Origin: Aldrovandia affinis
Lineage: Eukaryota; Chordata; Actinopteri; Notacanthiformes; Halosauridae
Reading direction: 5' to 3'
DNA: 64,000 nucleotides
Assembly: GCA_029706075.1 (NCBI GenBank)
Contig: JAINUG010000048.1
Location: forward strand, 4,210,501 to 4,274,500
The stretch's first letter is position 1. Each line of letters opens with the position of its first letter. The position numbers and the translations under genes were made by a program. Of this stretch, positions 37,904 to 51,600 are shown one piece after another. The notes under the pieces were generated by a model. It had not been told where the DNA came from and did no database searches. It was given only the letters and a program-made list of their open reading frames with translations.

Positions 37904-38037
37904 AATATATGCCATTTAGCGGACGCTTTTATCCAAAGCGACTTAGAGTAGTGAATGCATACATTTTTCAGTACATGTAGTCCCAGTGGGAATTGAACCC
38001 ACAACCTAAGCGTTGTCAATGCTTAATGTTACAGAGC
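37904..38037 (-). mobile_element. tRNA-derived SINE inserted in the LINE
   Basis: On the minus strand it reads ACAACGCTTAGGTTGTGGG then TTCAATTCCCACTGGGA (tRNA-like B box), ACTGAAAAATGTATGCATTC, and the tail AAGTCGCTTTGGATAAAAGC followed by GTCCGCTAAATGGCATATAT. It is nearly identical over the shared part to the plus-strand copy at 56750. The head upstream of ACAACGC is diverged. Confidence 0.85.
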
Positions 38038-38650
38038 AACACAAAAACACATGTGAGCCTTTATGGGAGCCTTTCATTTAAAACTATTGCACAGAATTTT
38101 AGCTACAAAACAAATGTTAAATATATGGGGCATTGAACAATCTCCAATTCGAGATTTTGTCATGGTGATATAAAAGCATTATCATACATATTTTGGTACT
38201 GCCTCATAGTAGCACTTTTCTGGATTCAAATCCAAGCTTGGCTAAAAAATAATAATATCAAGGCAGAAATAGACCTACAGATTGTTCTCAGAGGAGACTT
38301 AAGAAACACTAACCAAATGTTTGTAAGCATGATCATCCTTTTTGGTAAGATATTTATTTTCAGCGCCAACTCAGAAAAGGATCTGCAAACATACGTTTTA
38401 AATATACTGTAAAACACCACAATGCAATAGATATATTGGTTGCTCAAGGTAATGACAGATATAGGATGTACAGGATGAGGTGGGAAAAACTTAGACAAGT
38501 GGAGGGATGGTGATGAGCCAATTACATTTTTTACAAAATTTTTAATAAATGTATATTATTTTGAAGACCAACCAAATAGAGGTAAATGCTTTTTTATTTT
38601 TTTTATTTTTATTTTTTACTTTGACATACTGATGTGTTTGGATGTAACAA

Positions 38651-38672
38651 ATATATATATATATATATATAT
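38651..38672 (+). repeat. (AT)n microsatellite in the LINE 3' region
   Basis: About eleven AT units run into a T run. Confidence 0.9.
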
Positions 38673-38746
38673 TTTTTTGAGTTTGTTTTGTCCTTTGATG
38701 GGAATTTTTATGGGATTTTATTTATAAAAATAAAAAAATACAGAAA

Positions 38747-39415
38747 TAGTGTTTGCGGTTTTTAAATGGTGTAGAATAGGTTAGACAGAGTAGCTTATTG
38801 TAGGGTCAGGGTTTGACAGAATGGGCTTGGAGTAGTTTAGTGTACAGGTAGATAGGGTAGAGTAAGGTAGTCAGGTTTAGAGTAGAAAGAAAGACTATGA
38901 TGAAAGACAAACTTGAACATACAAATGTTTCGATCAAGAGGTCTTGTGCTGATTATCTGTCTTCTGAGTCGAAAAAAAAGGAGCAGTGCAAACGTCAAAA
39001 AGAATTAGAAAATAAACAATGTTAGATAACATAATACAAACAGCTAGAAAACTAAAAATAAGTTACCATGTCAATAAAGAACTTTGCGAGATATTATGCG
39101 AGTATATTACATCTAGCTAGCTGGTTAAGTGGCCAAGTTAAAATAATTAAAATAAAATGTACTGATGCTCTTGCCTTTTCTCACCAAATGACCCAGTCAC
39201 ACCTAGGCTGTAGAATGAACCCCCATGAGCAGTGTATACATTCTCCATGTGCACGGCAGACTGTCATTGGCTACACATGCCTATATAGACCCGCCTTATA
39301 TTTTTTTCTCTCTGAGCAAGCTGCACGGTCCCAAGGATATTGGAAGGGAAAGAGTTATGCAATGCTAATAACATAATAAATCAGATGTGTTCCACACCCT
39401 GATATCCTCAATAAC
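38747..39415. other. AT-rich noncoding stretch
   Basis: It includes a degenerate GGGTAGAGTAAGG / TAGGTTAGACAGAG / GTAGTTTAGTG pattern at 38771-38885, possibly an old minisatellite. No gene is seen. Confidence 0.5.
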
Positions 39416-40207
39416 TGTTGTATTTAAGACCAAGTCTGATTCAAGACCGAGACTGGGGGTCATAGGAGTTCAATTCAAGACCAAGTCACAGGAGTCCAAT
39501 TCAAGTCACAGGAGTCCAACTCAAGAATAAGACCCTGAGAGCGGCTCGAGATCGATTAATGACCAAGTCAGGAACAATCAGAGTCTGATTACAGATCGAG
39601 GTCTCTGTCCTGGCACCTCAGTGGTGAAATGATCTCCCCAACACCATCAGGATAGCAGAGTCGCTACCGATCTTCCGCTGCTTCTTGATCTTTTGCTTCT
39701 CCAATTTCCTGCCACTTACATCATCAAAAATGCTACATGCCAAAAATGATCAATATCTACTACCGTCCGTTCATAGCTACAAATTGCAGGACAGGTAGGA
39801 CAGGCATTGATTTACATAAAAGGATCAAATGTAGAGGTTTTGCAAAATAGAGGGGATATTTAAAAGAAAAAATTTAAAAGATTTTTTGAAAAAATGAAGA
39901 CTGAAAACAATGATAGAGGAGGCATTTCTTAAAAGAAAAGACTGAAAACAACAAGATGCAGAAACACAGGGCCAAGTTACTTGAAAGAATGTAGGAAAAT
40001 ATAGGATATGTTGCTTTGGAACAGTGCTTGTTTAGTTTTTGTGAAATACAATAGAAATAGGCTATCGCTGTATGGTCTAGGCAGAAATTATTATGAATGT
40101 TCAGTGCTCAACATCCGAGACTGATAAAAGACTCAAGTAAAAATGTCTGTGTCCAGGACGAGATCAAGACTAATAAAGTCTTGACTGTTCTTCAGTACTA
40201 CAACACT
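39416..40207. mobile_element. Probable nonautonomous DNA transposon with GTTGTA... ends
   Basis: The left arm TGTTGTATTTAAGACCAAGT faces a right arm whose complement begins AGTGTTGTAGTACTGAAGAA and continues CAGTCAAGACTTTATTAGTC. Both arms are rich in AAGACCAAGTC/GAGTC-type words, a recognised style of fish repeat with AGTGTTGTAGTACTCGAGTC ends. The left arm holds short tandem units around CACAGGAGTCCAATTCAAG (39486-39526). There is no coding content. The superfamily is not assigned. Confidence 0.45.
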
Positions 40208-42379
40208 CCTCGATAGCACTGAAAATCCCTGTCATAGCTTATTATTATGAAATATAACTGGGAAAAACTCGGTAGCTTATTAATCCAAAAGTGTGGGTTA
40301 GAAACAAAAACAAAAACTCTCACCTTTCATAGATAGGGGTCTCCCTGAAACTACAGAACCACAGAAACTTAGGAAACTAAAAAAGTTGTGAAATATTAAT
40401 TTTTCCCAAACAAAAATGGGGGTATGACATCTTGCTCTTACATGAATAATTCAATTCTGCCTTTTGAAGTCATTCAATAATACATGAGTTTAAAAAGCAC
40501 ACGCCCCTCGCTTCCTCCTATAGAAGAGAAATAATGAAATAAAATAGACCGTAAATTGAGAGGAGAGGCCCCAGAAGCTGCTTGCTGTCTTGAGCTGTCA
40601 TTACAATATGAAATATTCAGGTCGCTATGTAATCTGCAATGGAGGGTTAACCAAGCAGAAGCCAATAGTCCCAGGCTTACATTATTCAAAAACCCTTTCC
40701 AGCGGCTGTTTGCCCTGATCTCGCTCCTGGGCTACGATGAGAGACAGGGGAGAGGGGGGAGAGATTAGACGAAAGTGAGAGCCAGAGTGGGAAAGAGTGC
40801 AACCGTATGTATACGAAAGAGGAGAAAGGTGGGAAAAAATAAGGAGCTGAATCATATAATAAGGAGGTGACTCAGCAGAGGGGGGTGGGGTGGAGGAGGT
40901 GGGGTGTCTCCCTCCCCAGGCAGACAACCCCTCCTCACACCCACCACCTCATGACTCGCGTCTGATCTCACCACTGGCTGCAGATGGAAAAGTATCTGAG
41001 CCGAGGGAAGGGACTGGAACTCTGAGGGAATGAACAGAACCAACAAGAACATTCCAGAAGAGAGAGGGGGATGACAGCTCACAAAAATGTTCAATTTTCC
41101 ACCCGTCGATGAAAACACACCACAATGCAAGTCAGTCTAAGGCCGTCTCGTGATCTCATGTCATGACAAACAGTTTTAGCCCAAGCCAATATATCACTGC
41201 TTCCCATTTACAATCTTCGACTTAAGCCTGGTACGACAGCTTAATTAGTTTCACATTGGTGGGAACTTGGGTTTGTTTGCTTTTTCGTTGACTATTTACC
41301 TATTTAGCTCTGAGCAGCCAGCCCAGAACATCCTGAGACAGAGCCTAAAATTCTAACTACAGCCCTGACTGGAGAGAAACAGAATAACGTGAGACTGAAG
41401 TCAGGTCCACAGGTAGAAACACCTTCCACCAACTCTGCCTCCCACCAACTCCCTCCTCCCTTGACTTGTTTAATGAGCACAGCCTAATTCTCCTGCATCG
41501 GAAGTGAGGTGCCTCATGGTGCTGCTCCTCTTAAAACCTGTCAGCAGTAGTTGGAGCTGGGCGGCTGCTTTGAGCTGGCAAGACCGACTGGGGGATAACG
41601 TTGCGGAGGCCGGTGTTCACTTTGTCCCCCTCCTCAGTCACCATGACAGCACCACAGTGGGTGAGAATTCCAACAAGCTCCCTGTACGGGAAAAAATACA
41701 GCCTACCCACACCCACACCCAGCCCCTCAATTCCACCCCTTATCCCCACACGAACATTCCAAACATCATTGTGCTGACACGAAGCACATGCAACGACTGT
41801 GTGTAGACGTGTAAGAGGCTGAGGGATTCTGGGAGATGGCTCTGGGTAACTGCACCCTTACGGAGAACGTAGACAGCAGTGTGTGAACATGAATAGGACA
41901 CAGAAAATGTAAAGTTTGATGATTTTTAATTATTATTATTATTTTATGTTTTTACGTTGCTTCAACGTAGGCCAAAGTCACAATGACTGAGTCCTCACTT
42001 GTTGTTAGCCTTTATTGATAGCAGGTCTGAGACAGTACAGCAAAAGAAAAGCATAGCTAGCAAAAGCTGACAGCACCAGCCCACTAAAAGATCTTTAACA
42101 TTGTTTCCTCAATCGAATATTTAACGTGAGGCACACAGAAACATTCTATCCCATTCTCCAGAAATGGCAAAAGTCCCAATACAAAATAATATTTTTAATT
42201 TTCTGAATCGATGTCGGCTAACTGCTGTCAATCATTCTAAGTGGTTTGAGCACCCAGTTTCCACAAAAAGTATGTCAGAGGTGTTCAACATTGTTATTCG
42301 CTACCTAAACAACGAGGAATAACGAGTGATCGTTTGGATGACTGGAGCCTGAAATTTCAATTATAAAAACCCTTTAAAC
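40208..42379. other. Noncoding flank, nothing recognised
   Basis: No exon or named repeat is seen. Purine-rich sequence lies at about 40739-40890. Confidence 0.5.
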
Positions 42380-42460
42380 TAGGGGTGCACCAATTGCTAT
42401 TTTTATGGATGGTACAGACTACCGATTAATTTTTTTTGTCTTTTCACAACCATATTGGCT
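42380..42460 (+). mobile_element. hAT-like left-end fragment
   Basis: TAGGGGTGCACCAATTGCTA followed by CAGACTACCGATTAATTTTTTTTG resembles the ends of fish hAT elements (AGGGGTGCACCGATT, then ACCGAT and a T run). The complementary right end was not found downstream. Confidence 0.4.
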
Positions 42461-45400
42461 TTCAAATCAAGAAGCAACAACCGAAATATAAATAACTTGT
42501 CATTATTTTAATGGTTCTTTAACTACATATTTCAAAAGCCTTTATTCAGGTGTCTTTTATGCATATTTTTTATATGTAAATCAAAAAACGTAATAAATAA
42601 CTTATAATGAATCATAACAAATCTCAGTAGCCTGTATCGATAGTTTCTGAAGGAAGTCTGTTTAAGCATTTTGTTGTGAAAATTTTGAATTTGAAAAAAT
42701 TGAAAATACATACAAATCATAAACACATACCATATATAATAAATAAGAACCATAAATATTATCAGAGCCAGCTGGCAAGCTAGGGAGCTACTAAAAACAT
42801 GTATTGCATCTACAGTAATGTTTGCTACAATTGTCATTGGGACAGTGAACGTTTCATATTTAAATTTGATCAGTTATGCCCACAATTTTTCAAGGATCTG
42901 GTTTTGGAAAGTAGCTATTGTTAGTGGGTGTATAGCTAGGTTGTCTAACGTCACCTAGTGAACAAGCAACAAAGGAAACGTTTTCTTGGTATCTAACAAT
43001 CAACTTGCCAACCTCATCAAAGTTGGTTCTAGTTAGCTAGCTAGCTGGTGGGTAGTAACTACTACGCTACTAACAACTAATACACATATTAGTTGTATTG
43101 TCTCCTTTATTTTCCTTGCGAGTTTCACTCAAAACTAGTTCCTCATCTATCTCCACTTCAGAGTTTCACTTGGATTATTAATCAGAATCACAGCAAATCA
43201 CCTATCTTCTAAGGTAAAACAAGCACTCATTCACGCTCAATTAGGAGGTAAAAAATGTTATGGGAAAGGGGGGATGCATCGTGTTAGGTTGGCACAGCCG
43301 ATCTGTCCTGCAAGTCCTTACCCTTAATCAGGTATCAACCTTAATTCTGCTGGGGCTCCCCCTACTGGCAGCCAAAAGGAGTGTTGCACCTTCTTGTGAT
43401 GATGAGTCAAAGGCTGTTCTTCCAAATGCAGGCTCAAACCATTTCACAAGGCCCGTGTACACCTGGGGAACGCGGGGTTGTCTTCTTCATACGCCTTAGA
43501 CACACCTGCCAAGAAAGCAGAGGAAATGAACGAATCAATAATGACAAATGCATTAAAACGGTGCCTGGTGGTGTCAGGACAGCATGCAGGGATCTACCCA
43601 CCCCCCTCTGACACTTCAACCAAACGGCAATCTACCGTAAATTCAATCCACCTCCAGCTGGGTACCCAGCATGGCAGACAATAATGCATGGACTTCGGAG
43701 TCTGGAGAGAGAAAAAAAAGAAGATATAATTGACTGAACACTACAGGGCTGGGAAAAGGGGAATTCTGGGTGAGAATATAGTTAATGGAGTAAAACATAC
43801 ATTAACTTTATCTAAATTACCCTTATTTAATTAGCGTGAAAGATTGATCCAGGAGAAGCAGCCATTATCTGACAGGGCCATCACACAAGAAGCATTCAAT
43901 CACCCAAATGGGTCTCACTTAGATATCATCCTTTGGCAAGAGTGTAGTGTCGGCAGCAGAGAGGGCCTGCCTGGTTCAGTCTCCGAGAGTGGCCATTTCT
44001 CACTGTCACTCTTGCTGGCAGAGGAAGCAACATTGTGCTGTACTGTACTGATGCACAGACACGATGGCCTGATTTCAGAGTGCGGTACAAATGCTTTACT
44101 CTTACAGCGGCACCATGTAAGATTCTTGTCTTCTGGACATGCGTCAAATTTATACTTGGACGTGAAGTTACAATCGCTCAAATGTTTCACACTGCCCTTA
44201 TATGAAAAGCTCTGCTTACAATGCAAACTGTAGACATTTTGTTTCTGTCAGGTAGTCTTCTTCCTTTGAAAAGTCAGTACTCCATTGCACTGTTGCGCAA
44301 ATGGGCTGCCGGTGACCTTATCACGACATGGATATTTATGAAGTGATTATTTTAAATGGCCTTTTTTGTTGCCTATATTGCTCTATGGTTACAACATTAT
44401 GCATTCTAGACCTGGGTGAAAAATGCATTTGAAATACTTGTGAAAATGTGAAAAAAACTCCTGCAGATTCCTCAGAAAAACATACGGTCATGTAAAACAA
44501 TTTTGTCTGAATATTGTCTTTTAAAATATTATCTTTTAAAATGGTCAGCAATCTGCAGGAATTTTACCAGCATCTAAAGGGCTAAAGTGTTAAAAAAATG
44601 TATTTGAAATAATTGATGCATTAATATGTACACAAAAAAAACCTGATTAATTACAGCCCTAGTCTGAATCCAGCAGCATGAGGTCCCAGCATGTCTGTAA
44701 ATCCCAAACATGCCTCGGTCTTGCGGTCTCTTCCTCTCGGATAGTACCAGCGTTTGGAGCCACTGCGACAGTGTTAAGCGGGCCCTTGGCTGCGGTCACT
44801 CCTGTTTTATCAATCGTTCAACAGCGCAGGACAAACAGGGCAGAGAAAACACCAGCTCCCGTCTCCTGACAACAGACGCAGCGGTCAGAGTATATTGCAC
44901 ACCCTACGCGAAGCTTCAGCGGTACGAGCTAGGTTAAACATTTCCATGTGCATTGCCCTGATAAAGCCACAGAAGCAATAAAGATCATTCCGGGTATCAG
45001 TGTGGCGTAATGATCCCAAAACTATCTAAGGCCTCTGGCCTTGATAGATAGCAAGCAATGCAATACGAATGCATGGAAGTAGGCAACTTTGGCCAAGCAC
45101 AGCAAGGATTACGGACGACACAGAGAATGGAGTAAGAGAGCGCTCTGACCAACCGATTACGTTTCACAAGAGACCAACAGGGCGCCGCCACTCGACCACC
45201 TGACAGGCTGCATGCCTTGGGGGCCAGAACTTTCCGCTATATATCCCCCCCAGAGTGACATGGGTGACAGATTCTAGACTCGATTCCAAAAGACCTCCAT
45301 GGGTTTGGGGGGAATGGAGGAGGTGGTAGTGGCACGGGGAAGGAGCACAAGAGTGTGTGTGTCTGTGTGTGTGTGTGTGTGTTGGTGTGAGAGGAGGGGG

Positions 45401-48270
45401 CTGCATCTGCTGAGGTGTGACCCATTATCTCTGCCAGCTGTCACTTGGAGGTTGTGAAAATGCTCGGGGAGCTAGGTGAGCAGGAGGTGAGACTGTGGAC
45501 ATCGACAGCCGACAGGTGATGCTACGCGTCAAGAGCAGTGGCCTGACACCATACTGTTATAGCAGAGGTGTGAAGAGGGGGCATATACCTCTACCCCAGT
45601 GAGCTCAAGAGACAACTGGCTGGACAGAGTGCTTTCATACATGTCCTGCTGGGGCACTCAAGAGATCTGCATGGTTGCTTCCAAGAAGTATTTATGCATG
45701 AACAGTCCACATTGTGGATTGCACCATTCGGACAGCTGGTTCTCGAGTGGGCTCACATTTTATAATGGAAGTGTTTCCCTCTGACTCGCCCGACACTATT
45801 ATCGTGATTACAACAACGAGAATTTAACTAAGTTAATATGGAGGAGTGCGTGTGGATTTCCTTAGTGTTCTGTGTAGTACTTAAGTGTAGATTGGCTATC
45901 AGGAGCTGAAATGAGCAGCCAAATTGTGTACCTGGGCAGCCAAATTGAAATTGGGGATTAAACACTTATCGATAAAGGATGATGTTTATGAGCAGACCAG
46001 CATCCTAAACCTAAAAGAAACAAAGAAATATAATTAACGAAAAGGAAACTACACCAAGTCTTTCACCATGCTCGCAAACCAGTGCTCCCAAGTCCTACTG
46101 TTATGCACACACACATAACTTGTCATTATTCTGGAGTGGCATAGTTGGAACTACAGTATATGTGAAGGCACCAATTGAGTCAAGGCAAGAAAGATTTAAA
46201 ATATGATCAGCATCATCCTCATCATGATCCACATCAGAGTCCTTTCGCGTTCTTTATTTATTTCGTTGACGTCTACAGTGCCCAGCCATTTTTTATTTAT
46301 TTTTTTAATCAGGAAGAATTTAAGCGAAGGCCATCCCTAAAATAGGAACATTGAGCAGTTATTGCTTTTCTCTGAGGTATGAAGACTGCTCCATTTTCCA
46401 ACTTAATTTTCCGAAACACAGGTGTTCATTTCATGCCTCCTTTAGCAAGACCGCTGGTGTGGGCCCAGGATGGTGATTTATAACTGTCTGGTAAGGGGTT
46501 TGGACAGCGTCACTGCTACTGGAATTGATGGGTGGGGGAGGGCACTGGTATCAGTCCTCTCTCCGAGACTGTGGGGTTTCAAAGACGGCGCCAGCGTCCA
46601 CACTCAGGGCCCCCCCCGACACGAGTGCATCGCCCGGCAAATGTTTTCCTAGGAAACTGACTGAGAAAAACTGTCACTTCATTCTGCATTCCTCTGGGAC
46701 CCCAGGTATAGAAGTATACAGAAGTTTTCTAAACATTTTTTAGTTTTTTTTTTTCAGAAAACTACACCGTTTTGGAGATGTAGCATGTAGCATGACAGCA
46801 TGTAGTCCTGTCTAAAGTCGGACCACAGCGTCACGCTCCTTGCCATTAGGCTACATGTTAAAAGCGTCCGGGTTTGAGAAGATACAAAAAGTCATTCCGT
46901 GCAGGCTTTAAACACTTTTAGGCACACAAGACAAGTATGGCATTTTCCATCACCATGTAGCATTCGCTTCAGAAACAGCCGAACAAACGGAGGGAGATTT
47001 CTTGGTTTCTGTGGCCGGTTCGAAACCTGAGTTTCACAATCTGTTTGGAGAGAGATCGGCTCAGAAATTGAATTGGGCCCTTTTGAAGCTGTACATCAGA
47101 CCTGGCTTGATGTTTACTCCTTTTTTTTAAGCCCTACTGCCTTCTCATCCTTGCTGAGATTGTTATTCCCTCCTCCTAGAAATGGGGAAACTATCGGCGG
47201 ATTGTCTGAGCGTAGGTTTTTTTTATCAGTGATGAGCAATTGCCAGTGTGCCATGCCAAAACACAGGTCTAAACTCAGGCATGAATGTGTGGCACTGCAG
47301 CAAGCTCAGTGCACTAGATCACAAGTGTTCAGATCATGCATTTTCACACACAGCCATGAACACTTGCATGCACAAACCAACAGGAAAGAAAGTTTTGAAC
47401 TGCACTTAAAACCTGTGGCTTCACAAATGGTAGTACATGTTAAAATGTACGATTTCGCTCCGGAAAATTGCCTTAATTTATTTTATTTTTTTACCCACAA
47501 GAGCTCACTGCTCCTTCAGAAACGTGGAGGAGAAAGAAGGAAATGGAAAATGTAAAGCAGAAGGGGGAAAGAAAAAACAGTTTCAGCTAATTTAACACCT
47601 TGTCACATAGGCGTTCATCTCGAACCTCCTTTCCAATGCACAAGAAGAAGGAAAGGAAAGAAGGAAGGAAAATGCCTCTGAAGTCGCTGAGGAGCCCAAA
47701 AAGCTGCAGCCGACCGGCGCTGGCATCACACGGCACTTTCCCCAGCTGTCTGGATGTGTCAGCGCATTGGGGCCTGGCAGGACGAGCCTGAAGCGAGTAG
47801 ACCCAGGGTCAGGAGAGAGTGGACACCCTCCTCACCCCTGTCCAGGGTGCTCCACCGCCCAGGGCAAAAAAAACTTACAACACCACGACCTGCCTCACAA
47901 ATTTTAACTGGAGTATTCCCAAGCTGTACATTGTTCTGTGGCATAATGCATTCTCTGACCATTTCACCCCCCTCCAATCACATACCCGAAGAAGGTTGCC
48001 GTTCCTTAACCACCCTGAAAATCTCTGCTAGTGTTGGCCTCACTTATCAGCTGTGTCGGGCCTGCCTCATTAAGCCACCCTTGCATACGGCTGATGAATC
48101 TGGTGATAAGCATGCAAGCAACTGAGAGAAGTGTTCATAGACTGCCCCAAATTGCTCTTTTTGCACTTTACTCGTCACTAGTCCTTTACTTTCCCAACCA
48201 AACATGAGACATGTCTAGTGTGTGCTTATTGAGCAGGTCAACTTTGCTGGACTGACAGATTGATTAGGCT

Positions 48271-48271
<1 letters not shown>
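42461..48271. other. Noncoding flank
   Basis: No exon is recognised. GATTAATTACAGCCCTAG near 44645 resembles a hAT right end, but no partner end was found. A GT microsatellite lies at 45353-45382. The open frames at 43844-44233 and 47073-47555 lack domain resemblance. Confidence 0.5.
45353..45382 (+). repeat. (GT)n microsatellite
   Basis: GT units with one C interruption. Confidence 0.9.

Positions 48272-48326
<55 letters not shown>
48272..48326 (+). repeat. (AT)n(AC)n compound microsatellite
   Basis: About 22 AT units are followed by five AC units. It abuts the 3' end of the inverted SINE at 48327 and probably grew from the SINE's tail. Confidence 0.92.
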
Positions 48327-48607
48327 TTGTTTCAGATTTTTTCAGTTTTTCTCCCAATTTGGTAGCCAATTACACCCTGCTCCCTTCAAGACGGAATTCA
48401 CCCACCCACGTTCTGGAGACTCCTTACGTGCTTCACAGCTCACCGTCCCCCCCTCCGCCTGGGGCGGACAGCCAAATGCCGGCCTCGATCGGGGCTGACG
48501 ACCAGGGCCAGTCTGGTAGAGACTGACGCATCCCTGACAGGCAGCGCACACCATATTGGACCAGCCAAAATATGGTGCGTTAGACCGTTACGCTATCCAC
48601 CGCCTCT
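48327..48607 (-). mobile_element. GC-rich tRNA-like SINE, short copy
   Basis: On the minus strand it starts TAGAGGCGGTGGATAGCGTA then ACGGTCTAACGCACC, a tRNA-like A-box region. GCGCTGCCTGTCAGGGATGC, GGCATTTGGCTGTCCGCCCC and GTGAAGCACGTAAGGAGTCT follow. The 3' end TAATTGGCTACCAAATTGGG plus AGAAAAACTGAAAAAATCTG matches the plus-strand copy at 11457-11818. The head is better preserved here, and the extra segment of the long copy is absent. Confidence 0.82.
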
Positions 48608-51600
48608 AGAGCCTTGATCTTTTAATTGAATTCTAAACATGATTTTCCCCACTCTTGTCAAGAGCTCTTAAAATAATACTTTTGGAGGCGAATAAATAGA
48701 CGTTGAGGTATTTTGTCCCTCACATGATTTAACTTAATAATGCCTTTTTCAATGAATTCACTGTTCTGGGCCATATCAGAATTAATTGAATATTAAATGG
48801 ATTTCAAATTAGGTTTAATATAAATCTTTATTTCTAATTCATTTAGCTTAAACAAAGAAATCACACAGTCCAGGATTGGATAATTGGGGAGGGGAGGAGT
48901 GGTCCACAAGGAGAAAGACGTCTGGGAATGAAGTCGCAACAACATCAGCTTGCCACATTTTGATATACTCCCCCCTTTCAGTCCTCACATCTTCTAAAAG
49001 TTGCACGTTGTTATTGAAGACGTGCAGCTTCAAGTCCCCTCGGAAACTGTAAATATTTCAAGAGCCATAATGTTTTCATGAGATGCATACTCAAAAACAT
49101 GTCTCAGTATCATTACTGTTGCCTGGAATTAGATGTTTGATGTTTTGAAGACGTTAACACCTGGATACTAAAAAATGAGACTGAAAGAAAACAAATTCTC
49201 CTTTTTAAAAATTGCTATAATTCTTCTGCTGGACAATTTCTCAAAAGTGCACACTGCCATAAACCTTCAATCAGACAGTCCAGAGTTCCAATTCCCAATT
49301 CAGGCTGCGCAGTGCAAAGGCCTTGTAGTACACCTTATTCCTCAGATTAGGCAACTCAAAGCTCAATAAAACAGAATTTTTATTAGTTTAGTTTCAGAAC
49401 AAGAAAAATCACAAATCCCCATAAACTTGACAGGTGGCCCTTGTACAAGACATGTTTAAATACCTATGTGTACATGAGCACGTGTGTTGTGTAATTCAAA
49501 CACACAAGAAAAACTTGCTTCAACCTAAAAATGCCTAACCTGCCAAAACATACATGTATACCTACACATAAATAAACATATATTATGCATGTTATCCCCC
49601 ACAGAAACAATATAAAGCTGTGCTCCACAAGTGAAGCAGAACAGATCTATACATTGACAGAAATTCCCAAAAGGCAATGAGCACACATCCCGTACTTCAA
49701 TGACATGCTTCTGCACTGATACATAATCCAAGCAATCTGTGAGACCCATACCAACACAGCTCTCGAGATGGATAGCAGGTTAAAATGGGATAGGGGATGT
49801 GACTGGAGGGCCTCATCATCCTGCTTAACTGCACAGATAACCTCAGAAAAGGGCCAATAAACAACCAGGAAATTGCAAGCGCATTCATATCACTCAAAGT
49901 GATCTGATCAGCACTCCTGATCAGATCCTCCTAAAAGTGTTCCTCCTAAAATAGCGAATGTGATTCCGATAAACTCGAAATGCTCCACTAGCCAACTGCT
50001 GGAAATGCCTGGGAGCAATAGAGGTTGCAAAATAAGGTGCAGAGAGCTTACACAAAATGAAGCTTTCACTTACTGGTGTCACTGTGGAATATATATTGTA
50101 TAAGGTCAAATACATTTATCAAAAGTATAAATCTGTAATGAAACGCCATTTTGTTTTCATTCAGAGGGATACTGTATTAACTGACTTGCATCACTTCCCG
50201 AATGTGCCGCCATGAGAGGTATCATGAGGACCTGTTATATGAGAGTCTTATAATATATATACTATACTTCTCCTTGACTTAGTGAAATTTAGTGACGTTT
50301 TTCTAACGTTAGTATTGGTTTTTTAACTGCCCCATGCACATTGCACAGTCAATTGTTACAATTGTAAAATAGTGAATCAAGGCATTTCCTTTTGTTACAG
50401 AAGAACAAAACCTAAGGAAGAACGGTCTCTCTGCATTATAAGAGGTCGCTGGTCCCCCCCAACCTGAAATATAAAAAAGAAGAGTGAGATATAAAGGTTA
50501 GTTTAGAGTTTTGATAGAACAGACAAGTCTGACGATTTTCTCATGAGCATTCACAGAAAACTTGTTACATTCTCCATTTATGTTCTCCATTTAATTCGAT
50601 TTTGGGGCTGTGACAATGAGCAAAGGGCAGAGTTCAATTTGAATTTAACAATGCTTCTCCACTTCTGTAATGCAAATGTATCAATGTAAAAACAAACCCC
50701 ACGGAATTGTCAGCAAGAAAAATACCATACTTCTATCTGGGAACAGTCACTGAAAATTTCAAGGACTTTGCCCAAGAGAACCCACAAGAGACATGCCAAG
50801 AATTCACTTTGAAGAACTCAAGTCTGAGCAGGGGAAACACGTTTCTTGTAAATATGCATGATTTGTGATGCACACCATCCGAGGAGAATTCAGGATAATT
50901 ACTGATAACTGGGGAACATTAAAAAATATAAATTTCAGCAAAAGCAAAAACATTTAAACAGCACTCCTTGAATCTGATCCAGCCATTGGGAAATGCAAAA
51001 TGCTCATTTCTTTTTTGTATCAAAACCATGGACATGTACCAACTTGCACGTCCATGACCTAACACTCTCCCCTTTTCTGGAGGCCCTGACCTTTTGCTTC
51101 TGGTCAGGGCCCCCATTCAAGCTTCTGGTGGGCAATACCAATATCGCGATAACATTTTCAATACAAAATTTGGCTGACGTTGTTGGATAAACAACGCATA
51201 TTCATATTCCAATGCTGAGTGAGTGTGTGAAGCCAAGCCACCAACACTTTTATCAATTAAAATGTTTATTATTGTTTTCATGTAATTAGCACAACTGCAA
51301 TTTACACAAATGTACAATATTACAGAATTCTTAACATGGAATATGAAATAGACAAAAACAACACAAAAATAATTAAGCTACTGGTCTCTGGCTAAACACT
51401 GAATCAAAATTGTTTGCCAGTGAAACTGAAATAAACATCTATCAAACTATGTTTTATATAAAGCGGAATTATAAGTAGCCTACACAGTAGAACAATCTAC
51501 CACAGGAGCATCCCTCCATTTCATGAGAAAAAGTTATATTTTTCCTCTACCTTTATTCCACAGGCTCCTATGAATTCCCTTGATATTCCGCCACACATTT

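Larger units (their letters stand above)
37462..38746 (+). mobile_element. L1-like LINE, C-terminal reverse transcriptase half and 3' end (decayed)
   Basis: The sequence resumes with LSILSGSKPNYDKCSILQTG and continues SLPIKWTDGDIDMLGIHIPK, the distal RT region of fish L1-type elements. FIWNGKP follows near 37809. A SINE interrupts at 37904-38037. Beyond it, complementary pieces such as ATKQMLNIWGIEQSP and the HNAIDILVAQGNDRYRMYRM type C-terminus appear. The 3' region is T- and A-rich and ends in ATAAAAATAAAAAAATAC near 38746, as expected for an L1 poly(A)-like tail. It belongs with the fragment at 34800-36009. Confidence 0.8.

Noticed and set aside
47073..47555. 160-codon plus-strand frame
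   Set aside because: No recognisable domain, low-complexity Phe/Leu stretches, and no flanking exon structure.
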